Positions 1 through 4,509 of a DNA stretch of 6,738 nt are shown here, one piece after another (the first letter of the stretch is position 1; every line of letters begins with the position of its first letter). A program made the position numbers and the translations under genes. The notes beneath the pieces were generated by a model, which worked only from the letters and a program-made list of their open reading frames with translations, had not been told where the DNA came from and ran no database searches. The stretch covers positions 1 to 6,738 of the forward strand of contig JADGGF010000247.1 in NCBI GenBank assembly GCA_019690055.1, read 5' to 3'. The stretch is from Micromonosporaceae bacterium (GTDB lineage Bacteria > Actinomycetota > Actinomycetes > Mycobacteriales > Micromonosporaceae).

Positions 1-56
1 GGATTGTGAGGGCCGGTTGGGGAATGTGAGGTAGGCGGGGAACGTGGCCTTCGTCA

Positions 57-213
57 GCCCCCGCCGAGCAACTCGCGCTCTACACCTGGGGCCTCGCAGG
101 GGCTGACCGGGGTGGTGGCGCTGTGGGGGTGGACCGACCTGGCCGACCGGATCCGCACCGGCGACGTGGTCGGCGATCGGTTGCGCCTGATCCATCCAGT
201 ACTGTCCTATCTG
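57..213 (+). pseudogene. ABC-2 family (DUF990-type) permease fragment, frameshifted
   Basis: This is a remnant of an integral membrane subunit of an ABC-2/DUF990-like exporter. In the frame of position 57 the translation contains AEQLALYTWGLA. It then continues only in the frame of position 112 as VVALWGWTDLADRIRTGDV, followed by IHPVLSYL. Together these resemble one stretch of actinobacterial permeases of this family (pattern ...YTWGLxQGLxxVVxxWGWTDLADRIRTGDVVxDLLRPxHPVxxYL). The switch of frame near 96-100 fits a small deletion. Upstream the first frame hits a stop at 27-29, and no N-terminal or C-terminal transmembrane domain is present. The fragment runs straight into an ATPase tail. Resemblance is judged by eye from memory of the family; I am fairly sure it is a broken gene and less sure of the exact subfamily. 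Confidence 0.55.
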
Positions 214-320
214 GTCGGGCAGCTGGTTGCGACCCTGGCCGCGCTCGGTTCCCTGCGCGACATCTCCATCGCCGAGCCGGCGATCGAGGACATCATCGCG
301 CGCCTCTACGCCGGGGTACC
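214..320 (+). pseudogene. ABC transporter ATPase C-terminal fragment
   Basis: In the same frame as the second part of the permease scrap, the translation gives QLVATLAALGSLRDISI followed by AEPAIEDIIARLYAG. This matches the extreme C-terminus of ABC-2-type exporter ATPases, which end in a pattern like (V/L)xDLSIEEPxIEEV(I/V)RxLY. None of the nucleotide-binding motifs (Walker A, signature, Walker B) are present, so this is only the last 30 or so codons. There is no stop codon at the expected place after RLYAG; the frame drifts on antisense to the neighbouring regulator gene until 597. The likely history is a deletion between a permease gene and a downstream ATPase gene of one operon, leaving this fused scar. 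Confidence reflects short length and lack of a database search. Confidence 0.5.
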
Positions 321-341
321 GACGCTCCACTGTGGAGCGTC
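321..341. terminator. Perfect hairpin at the stop codon of the XRE-cupin gene
   Basis: GACGCTCCA (321-329) and TGGAGCGTC (333-341) are perfect reverse complements separated by a CTG loop. The stop codon of the minus-strand regulator gene (340-342) lies partly inside the stem. There is no U-tract on either side, so this would be a GC-type actinobacterial terminator or an mRNA 3'-end stabiliser, possibly working in both directions. The structure is seen; the function is inferred. Confidence 0.5.
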
Positions 342-897
342 AGTGATGCTCCATCATGAGCACGGCCCAGGTGCCCGGGACCAGGGCCTCGTAGCAGTGC
401 GGGACGTCGCCCCGGAAGCTCGCGTAGTCGCCGGTGCCGAGCTCGATCGGCGCATCGGTCGGGCCGGTGCGCAGCCGGCCCGCCGCCACCACGATGTGCT
501 CCACGCTGCCGGGAATGTGCGGGTCGGCCATCCGGGCCGAGCCCGGCTCGAGCGTCATCACGTACAGGTCGCGGCGCGCCGGGTGATCCCCGGCTGACAG
601 CAGGGTGGCGGCGAAGTCGGCCCGATCCGCGTGGAAGGTCGTCCGCGCGTCGGCCCGGACCACGCGGACCTGGGACGTCGGGGGATCGACGAGCTGACTG
701 AACGGCACGCCGAGGGCGACGCCGAGCGCCCAGAGCGTCTCGATGCTCGGGTTCCCCGTGCCCGCCTCGAGTTGGGAGAGCGTGGACTTCGCGATCCCGG
801 CTCGCCGAGCCACCTCGCTGAGCGTCAGCCCGGCGCGCTGCCGCTCCCGGCGCAGGGCGGCCGCGATCGCCGCGATGGGTGGGCCCGACTCGGCCAT
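340..897 (-). CDS. XRE family transcriptional regulator with C-terminal cupin domain
   Basis: This 185-residue protein is a DNA-binding regulator with an N-terminal helix-turn-helix of the XRE/HTH_3 class (about residues 11-66; core LSEVARRAGIAKSTLSQLEAG is split here as LSEVARRAGIAK and STLSQLEAG at 26-46) and a C-terminal cupin_2 barrel (about 108-182). The cupin shows candidate metal or ligand residues H127, E133 and H134 in PHIPGSVEHIV, and H167 in GDYASFRGDVPH. This SutR/YdcN-like architecture usually senses a small molecule in the cupin and controls a neighbouring gene. The ATG start at 897 is preceded by GGAG (902-905, minus strand) with a 4-nt spacer. It diverges from azlCD, and the region between holds two matching inverted repeats, so control of azlCD and of itself is likely. 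The inducer is not visible from sequence. Confidence 0.92.
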   Translation of the reverse strand: MAESGPPIAAIAAALRRERQRAGLTLSEVARRAGIAKSTLSQLEAGTGNPSIETLWALGVALGVPFSQLVDPPTSQVRVVRADARTTFHADRADFAATLLSAGDHPARRDLYVMTLEPGSARMADPHIPGSVEHIVVAAGRLRTGPTDAPIELGTGDYASFRGDVPHCYEALVPGTWAVLMMEHH

Positions 898-927
898 GCT
901 GCTCCGTTCGCTATGTCGGTCACACTC

Positions 928-943
928 GTTCGGCTTGACGAAC
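928..943. promoter_or_regulatory. Candidate operator 1, GTTC-N8-GAAC
   Basis: Positions 927-944 form a perfect 6-bp inverted repeat CGTTCG-N6-CGAACG, whose core is GTTC (928-931) and GAAC (940-943) separated by 8 bp. It lies between the divergent regulator and azlC genes and overlaps a -35-like TTGACG at 935-940. A further half-site CGTTCG is at 905-910. Binding by the adjacent XRE-cupin protein is inferred from position and from sharing its geometry with the second site. Confidence 0.55.
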
Positions 944-964
944 GCGCCGTCCCACGTCCACCAT
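935..964 (+). promoter_or_regulatory. Possible azlC promoter (TTGACG-N18-CACCAT)
   Basis: TTGACG (935-940) matches five of six bases of the sigma-70-type -35 consensus. After 18 bp, CACCAT (959-964) matches A2, A5 and T6 of a -10 element, so the -10 is weak. Transcription would begin near 971, which would leave the ATG at 990 rather than the one at 963 as translation start. The -35 sits inside operator 1 and the predicted start region touches operator 2, an arrangement suited to repression. This is a tentative call. Confidence 0.3.
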
Positions 965-973
965 GAGGTCCGT

Positions 974-989
974 GTTCATCATATCGAAC
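974..989. promoter_or_regulatory. Candidate operator 2, GTTC-N8-GAAC
   Basis: TGTTC (973-977) and GAACA (986-990) form a 5-bp inverted repeat with 8 bp between the GTTC and GAAC cores, exactly the geometry of the repeat at 928-943. The two dyad centres are 46 bp apart. The repeat ends at the ATG at 990 and would lie inside the coding region if the upstream ATG (963) were used, which is one reason to prefer the later start. Confidence 0.5.
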
Positions 990-1715
990 ATGAGAACGGC
1001 CTGGCGAACGCTCGGCGCGCGGGTGGTGCGGGACATCATGACCGTCGCCGTCGCCTGCTGCTTCGTCGGCGTTTCGTACGGCGCGATTGCCGTGGCGTCG
1101 GGCATTCCGACGTGGGCGGTGGTGGCCTTTTCCGTCTTCGTCTTCGCCGGCGGCTCGCAGTTCCTGGCCGTGTCGCTGGTGGCCGCCGGGAGTCCGGTCA
1201 CGGCGGTCCTCGGCGGGCTGCTGCTCAACGCCCGGCACCTGCCGTTCGGTCTGACGATCGCCGACGCATTGGGCACCACGTGGCCGCGCCGGCTGATCGG
1301 CAGCCACCTGCTGATCGACGAGTCGGCGGCCTTCGCCTTGGCGCAGCCGGATACGCCCCGGCGCCGGGCCGCCTACTGGCTCACCGGCATCACGCTCTTC
1401 GTGCTGTGGCAGGCCGGCACGCTGGTCGGCGTCGCGGTCGGGTCGAACATCGCCGATCCGTCGAGCTTCGGCCTGGACGCGGCGTTTCCCGCCGCCCTGC
1501 TGCTGCTGATCCTGCCCCGCCTACGCGAGGCGGCCGGCCTGCGGGTCGCGACCACGGCCGCGGCCATCGCGGTGGTCACCGCGCTGTTCCTGCCCGCCGG
1601 GCTGCCGGTGCTGCTCGGCCTGCTCGGATTGGTCGCCGTCGGCCGCCGGCCGGACCAACCTCCGCCCGCGTCAAGCCCCCCCACGCCGGTTACCGCCACG
1701 GAGGCGAAGCCATGA
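990..1715 (+). CDS. azlC: AzlC family branched-chain amino acid export permease (large subunit)
   Basis: This is an inner-membrane protein of the AzlC family, the large subunit of a two-component amino acid exporter (LIV-E family; characterised members export branched-chain amino acids or their analogues such as 4-azaleucine). The 241 residues carry family hallmarks: GVSYGAIA (27-34), FAGGSQFLAVSL (52-63), LNARHLPFG (79-87), HLLIDESAAFAL (106-117) and GLDAAFPAALL (161-171). There are several hydrophobic segments and a short Pro-rich cytoplasmic-type tail. An in-frame ATG at 963 would add nine residues (MRSVFIISN). I prefer 990 because family members tend to begin near here, and because a candidate promoter and operator occupy 935-989; neither start has a clear ribosome binding site. 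The gene overlaps azlD by ATGA, implying translational coupling. The exact substrate cannot be read from sequence. Confidence 0.93.
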   Translation: MRTAWRTLGARVVRDIMTVAVACCFVGVSYGAIAVASGIPTWAVVAFSVFVFAGGSQFLAVSLVAAGSPVTAVLGGLLLNARHLPFGLTIADALGTTWPRRLIGSHLLIDESAAFALAQPDTPRRRAAYWLTGITLFVLWQAGTLVGVAVGSNIADPSSFGLDAAFPAALLLLILPRLREAAGLRVATTAAAIAVVTALFLPAGLPVLLGLLGLVAVGRRPDQPPPASSPPTPVTATEAKP

Positions 1716-2110
1716 GCAGTCACACCCTCATCGTCGTGATCGCGCTGCTGGCGCTCGGGACGTACGGGCTGCGCCTGGGTGGCGTGCTGCTGGCCCGGCG
1801 CATCCCGGCGCCGGCCGCCACCGACACGTCACCGGCGCCAGCGGGCGACGGCGATGCACCGACGGACCGCGGGTCGACGACGGGGGTCGGGGCAAGGGTC
1901 GCCCGGCTGCTGCCCTACGCGGCGGTCGCCCTGCTGGCCGCCCTGGCCGGGACGGCGGCGGTCATCGAGTCGGGCGAGTTCGCCGGGTACGCGCGACCGG
2001 CTGGCGTGGTCGCGGGACTGGTCGCCGGCCTGCTGCGAGCCCCGTTCGCCGTGGCCGTTGTGCTCGCCGCCGCCGTGGCCGCCGGTCTGCGCCTGCTCGG
2101 CGTCCCGTAG
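1712..2110 (+). CDS. azlD: AzlD family branched-chain amino acid transport small subunit
   Basis: This 132-residue membrane protein is the small partner of AzlC; both are needed for export in characterised systems. Four hydrophobic segments are visible at about 5-27, 67-84, 97-110 and 112-130, with the family-typical RLLPYAAVALLAALAG at 65-80. The ATG at 1712 overlaps the azlC stop (ATGA) and has a strong GGAGG at 1700-1704 with 7-nt spacing, so the start is secure. It is longer than the roughly 100-110 residues common in the family because of a hydrophilic Ala/Pro/Thr/Asp/Gly-rich loop (about 31-62) between the first and second membrane segments. The stop is followed at once by a GC palindrome. 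The family assignment is firm; the loop's role is unknown. Confidence 0.9.
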   Translation: MSSHTLIVVIALLALGTYGLRLGGVLLARRIPAPAATDTSPAPAGDGDAPTDRGSTTGVGARVARLLPYAAVALLAALAGTAAVIESGEFAGYARPAGVVAGLVAGLLRAPFAVAVVLAAAVAAGLRLLGVP

Positions 2111-2124
2111 CGCCCGCGCGGGCG
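2111..2124 (+). terminator. GC palindrome directly after azlD
   Basis: CGCCCGCGCGGGCG is a perfect 14-bp palindrome starting at the base after the azlD stop; it can fold as a 5-bp stem with a GCGC loop. A second perfect palindrome, CGCCGGCCGGCG, lies at 2137-2148. Neither has a T-tract, which is usual for actinobacterial terminators. The position between convergent genes supports a termination role, but this is inference. Confidence 0.4.
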
Positions 2125-2174
2125 GTCGCAGTGGTGCGCCGGCCGGCGAGGCCCTGGCTGGCTGACCTCCCGGT

Positions 2175-2189
2175 GTCGGTCTGGCCGAC
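2175..2189 (-). terminator. Weak hairpin downstream of the DUF3043 gene
   Basis: GTCGG (2175-2179) and CCGAC (2185-2189) can pair around a 5-nt loop, six bases beyond the stop codon of the minus-strand DUF3043 gene (2196-2198). No T-tract follows. It may act with the palindromes at 2111-2148 as the shared end of the convergent units. The evidence is only structural. Confidence 0.3.
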
Positions 2190-2195
2190 CCTGAA

Positions 2196-2861
2196 CTACG
2201 CGATGCGCTCGCCGGGCTTGACCTGGGGCGCGGGGATGCGCAGGCGGCGGAACTGGAAGGACCGCATGATCGCGTAGAAGTAGTGCGCGCGCGGGGGCTT
2301 GGCCGCCTTGGGGAAGCGCCGAAGCATGATCTTCTTGACCCGCCGGGTGAGCAGGAAGCTGTCGACGATCACCGCGGCGGCCAGCATGATCCAGAACACG
2401 TTGGCGCCGATCTGGATCGCCGCCGGCATGGTCGGCGAGGAGCCGAGGATCACGACGAGCGCGCCCGGCAGGAACCAGCTGGCGAGGTTGCGGCGGGCGT
2501 CGACGATGTCCCGGACCAGCCGGCGCTCCGGCCCCTTGTCGCGCGGCGGCAGGTACTCCTCCTTGCCGGCGAGCATGCCGGCCCGGGCCTCTTCACGCGC
2601 CTGGCGCTGCTTCTCACGCAGGCGCTTGAGCGCCTCGCGGCGGTTCGCCGGCGGCGGCTCGGCCCGGCGGCCGCCCTGGCGCCGCTTGGGCGTGATCTTG
2701 CCCAGCTCGCGTTTGCTCACCGTGTAGCGGCGCGGCCGCGCCGGAGCCGTCTTCTCCTCGGCGGACTCGGTGGCCGCCCCAGTGTCGGCCGTCGCGGTCT
2801 CGGCGACCCCCGGCTCGGCGGTCGCGGCGGACTTGCGGCGGAAGGACGACAGCAGCTGCAC
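2196..2861 (-). CDS. DUF3043 domain-containing membrane protein
   Basis: This 221-residue protein belongs to the actinobacterial DUF3043 family, whose function is unknown. It has a variable Ala/Glu/Thr-rich N-terminus (1-40), a basic stretch with ELGKITPKRRQGGRR (52-66), a charged helix (about 72-97), then conserved RAGMLAGKEEYLPPRDKGP (93-111) and RRLVRDIVDARRN (113-125). Two membrane segments follow (about 129-147 and 151-172) with little between them. The basic C-terminal tail contains YAIMRSFQFRRLRIPAPQV (196-214). An upstream in-frame GTG at 2900 would add 13 residues but has no support. I chose GTG 2861 because a TAACCT -10 element sits 7 bp before it, the spacing typical of leaderless actinobacterial mRNAs, and because MQLLSSFRRKS resembles family N-termini. 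It converges with azlCD and lies downstream of murA on the same strand, but probably has its own promoter. Confidence 0.85.
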   Translation of the reverse strand: MQLLSSFRRKSAATAEPGVAETATADTGAATESAEEKTAPARPRRYTVSKRELGKITPKRRQGGRRAEPPPANRREALKRLREKQRQAREEARAGMLAGKEEYLPPRDKGPERRLVRDIVDARRNLASWFLPGALVVILGSSPTMPAAIQIGANVFWIMLAAAVIVDSFLLTRRVKKIMLRRFPKAAKPPRAHYFYAIMRSFQFRRLRIPAPQVKPGERIA

Positions 2862-2880
2862 GTCGGCAAGGTTAGCCGAC
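2862..2880 (-). promoter_or_regulatory. Leaderless promoter -10 within a 6-bp inverted repeat, DUF3043 gene
   Basis: Read on the minus strand the site is GTCGGC-TAACCTT-GCCGAC, a perfect 6-bp inverted repeat around a 7-bp spacer. The spacer contains TAACCT (2874 to 2869), which fits the TANNNT -10 consensus. The GTG at 2861 begins 7 bp after it, at the expected transcription start. No good -35 is seen. The symmetry around the -10 could mark an operator or a 5' hairpin of an upstream transcript. Confidence 0.5.
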
Positions 2881-2915
2881 CGGTCCCTGCGGGCCACCAC
2901 CCCGCCGCGCCCAAT

Positions 2916-2980
2916 CCGTCCCGATCGGGCCCGTCCCGATCAGACCGTCGGGCGGGTCCATCCCGACCGGGACGGGCGGG
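2916..2980. repeat. GC-rich direct and inverted repeats after murA, terminator candidate
   Basis: CCGTCCCGATC occurs twice in direct orientation (2916-2926 and 2931-2941), 15 bp apart. The second copy, extended as CCCGTCCCGATC (2930-2941), is the reverse complement of GACCGGGACGGG (2965-2976) apart from one base, with a 23-bp loop. A small stem TCCC/GGGA is nested at 2961-2972. The block starts right after the murA stop codon (2981-2983, minus strand), so murA transcripts could end here in a strong GC stem without a U-tract. The pairing is seen; termination is inferred. Confidence 0.45.
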
Positions 2981-4321
2981 TCAGGGGCGTTCGATGTGGG
3001 CGCCGAGGCCGGCCAGCTTGGCCTCGAAGTCCTCGTAGCCGCGGTTGATGAGGCTCACACCGTAGACGGTGGAGCAGCCCTCGGCGGCCAGCGCGGCGAT
3101 CACGTGGGCGAAGCCGGCCCGCAGGTCCGGGATCACCACGTCGGTCGCGTGCAGCTTGGTCGGGCCGGCGATCACCGCCGAGTGCCGGAAGTTGCGCCGG
3201 CCGAACCGGCACGGCGTGCCGCCCAGGCACTCGCGGTACGTCTGGATCGTGGCGCCCATCTGGTTGAGGGCCTCGGTGTAGCCCAGCCGCCGCTCGTACA
3301 CGGTCTCGTGCATGATCGACAGGCCGCGCGCCTGGGTGAGCGCCACCACCATCGGCTGCTGCCAGTCGGTCATGAACCCGGGGTGTACGTCCGTCTCGAT
3401 CGCCACGGCCCGCAGCTCGTCGCCGGGGTGGTAGAAGCGGATGCCGCCGTCGGGGCCGTCGTGGATCTCGAGCTGGCCGCCCACCGAGCGGAAGACGTTG
3501 AGGAACGTCATCATGTCTGCCTGCCGGGCCCCGCGCACGAACAGGTCGCCGCCGGTGGCGAGCGCCGCCGCGCCCCAGCTGGCCGCCTCGATGCGGTCCG
3601 GGATCGGGCGGTGGCGGTAGCCCTCCAGCCGCTTGACGCCCTCGATCTCGATGACCCGGTCGGTGTGCACCGTGATGATCGCGCCCATCTTCTGCAGGAC
3701 GCAGATCAGATCGATGATCTCCGGTTCGACTGCGGCGTTGCGCAGCTCGGTGACGCCGTCGGCGAGCACGGCGGTGAGCAGCACCTGCTCGGTCGCCCCG
3801 ACGCTCGGGTACGGCAGCTCGAACTTGGTGCCCTGCAGACCGTTCGGCGCGGTGATGTGCATGCCCTGCGGGGTCTTGTCGACGACGGCCCCGAACTGCC
3901 GCAGCGCAGCGAGATGGAAGTCGATGGGACGGTCGCCGATGTGGCACCCGCCGAGGTCCGGAATGAACGCGTGCCCCAGGCGGTGCAGCAGGGGACCGCA
4001 GAACAGGATCGGGATGCGACTCGACCCGGCGTGCACGTTGATCTCATCAACATTCGCACGCTCCACATTGGTCGGATCCAGCACCAGCTCGCCCGGCTCG
4101 GCACCGTCGGTGACCCGTACGCCGTGCAGCTCGAGCAGACCCCGGACCACCTCGACGTCACGGATGCGCGGCACGTCGTAGAGGTGGCTGCGGGTGTTCC
4201 CGAGCAGGGCCGCGACCATCGCCTTGGAGACGAGGTTCTTGGCCCCGCGCACGCGCACCTCGCCCCGCAACGGGGTGTTGCCGTAGACACGCAGTACGTC
4301 ATTCGGCCGGTCAGTGGTCAC
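2981..4321 (-). CDS. murA: UDP-N-acetylglucosamine 1-carboxyvinyltransferase
   Basis: MurA transfers enolpyruvate from phosphoenolpyruvate to UDP-N-acetylglucosamine in the cytoplasm, the first committed step of peptidoglycan precursor synthesis, and is the target of fosfomycin. The 446 residues cover the full two-domain EPSP synthase fold. Visible active-site elements are K28-N29 in RVRGAKNLVSKAM, the catalytic cysteine C126 in PDLGGCHIGDRPIDFH, D319 in HPGFMTDWQQPM, and R401 in PDLRAGFAHVIAALAAEG; the protein ends with NRGYEDFEAKLAGLGAHIERP-like C-terminal motif (426-446). GTG at 4321 has a GGAGG (4327-4331, minus strand) at 5-nt spacing, so the start is well supported. A possible -10, TATGCT, lies at 4373-4378 without a clear -35. 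Sequence style matches the main actinobacterial MurA rather than a degenerate paralogue. It follows nadA on the same strand after 188 bp and precedes DUF3043. Confidence 0.97.
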   Translation of the reverse strand: MTTDRPNDVLRVYGNTPLRGEVRVRGAKNLVSKAMVAALLGNTRSHLYDVPRIRDVEVVRGLLELHGVRVTDGAEPGELVLDPTNVERANVDEINVHAGSSRIPILFCGPLLHRLGHAFIPDLGGCHIGDRPIDFHLAALRQFGAVVDKTPQGMHITAPNGLQGTKFELPYPSVGATEQVLLTAVLADGVTELRNAAVEPEIIDLICVLQKMGAIITVHTDRVIEIEGVKRLEGYRHRPIPDRIEAASWGAAALATGGDLFVRGARQADMMTFLNVFRSVGGQLEIHDGPDGGIRFYHPGDELRAVAIETDVHPGFMTDWQQPMVVALTQARGLSIMHETVYERRLGYTEALNQMGATIQTYRECLGGTPCRFGRRNFRHSAVIAGPTKLHATDVVIPDLRAGFAHVIAALAAEGCSTVYGVSLINRGYEDFEAKLAGLGAHIERP

Positions 4322-4470
4322 CGTAACCTCCGCCTCGCTGCGGGCACTTACAAAGATCGAACTCGCCGGGAGAGCATAGCGCCATTTACCCGGCGGCGGG
4401 GCGGATGGGACGGTGCGACGGGGTGCGTCTGTCCATCCTCAACGGGCATCGCTACCGCGCGTGTCGTGAT

Positions 4471-4490
4471 TCTGACCGACTGCTGTCAGA
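4471..4490. terminator. Inverted repeat TCTGAC-N8-GTCAGA after nadA
   Basis: A perfect 6-bp inverted repeat with an 8-bp spacer lies 19 bp beyond the nadA stop, in the 188-bp gap before murA. As RNA it would give a modest hairpin downstream of nadA without a U-tract. Its 20-bp size and N8 spacer would also suit a dimeric regulator site. I cannot choose between these; the rest of the gap shows only a weak TATGCT (4373-4378) and the murA ribosome binding site. Confidence 0.35.
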
Positions 4491-4509
4491 TTCCGCGACG
4501 GACAACCGG

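Noticed and set aside
1..45. TGTGAGG repeated at 5-11 and 25-31
   Set aside because: The 20-bp spaced similarity is too short and imperfect to call a repeat unit, and nothing else nearby supports it.
743..1711. Long plus-strand frame running into azlD
   Set aside because: Upstream of ATG 1712 it overlaps the regulator and azlC in other frames and is Arg-rich nonsense. azlD has its own ribosome binding site and family start.
2283..3038. 251-codon plus-strand frame
   Set aside because: It is antisense to DUF3043 and crosses the repeat block; no family features and biased composition.
2940..3947. 335-codon minus-strand frame overlapping murA
   Set aside because: It is an out-of-frame shadow of murA with Arg/Pro/Gly-rich translation and no motif.
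4322..4400. Riboswitch or structured leader before murA
   Set aside because: The leader is short and only a weak -10 and the ribosome binding site stand out; no known aptamer pattern is visible.
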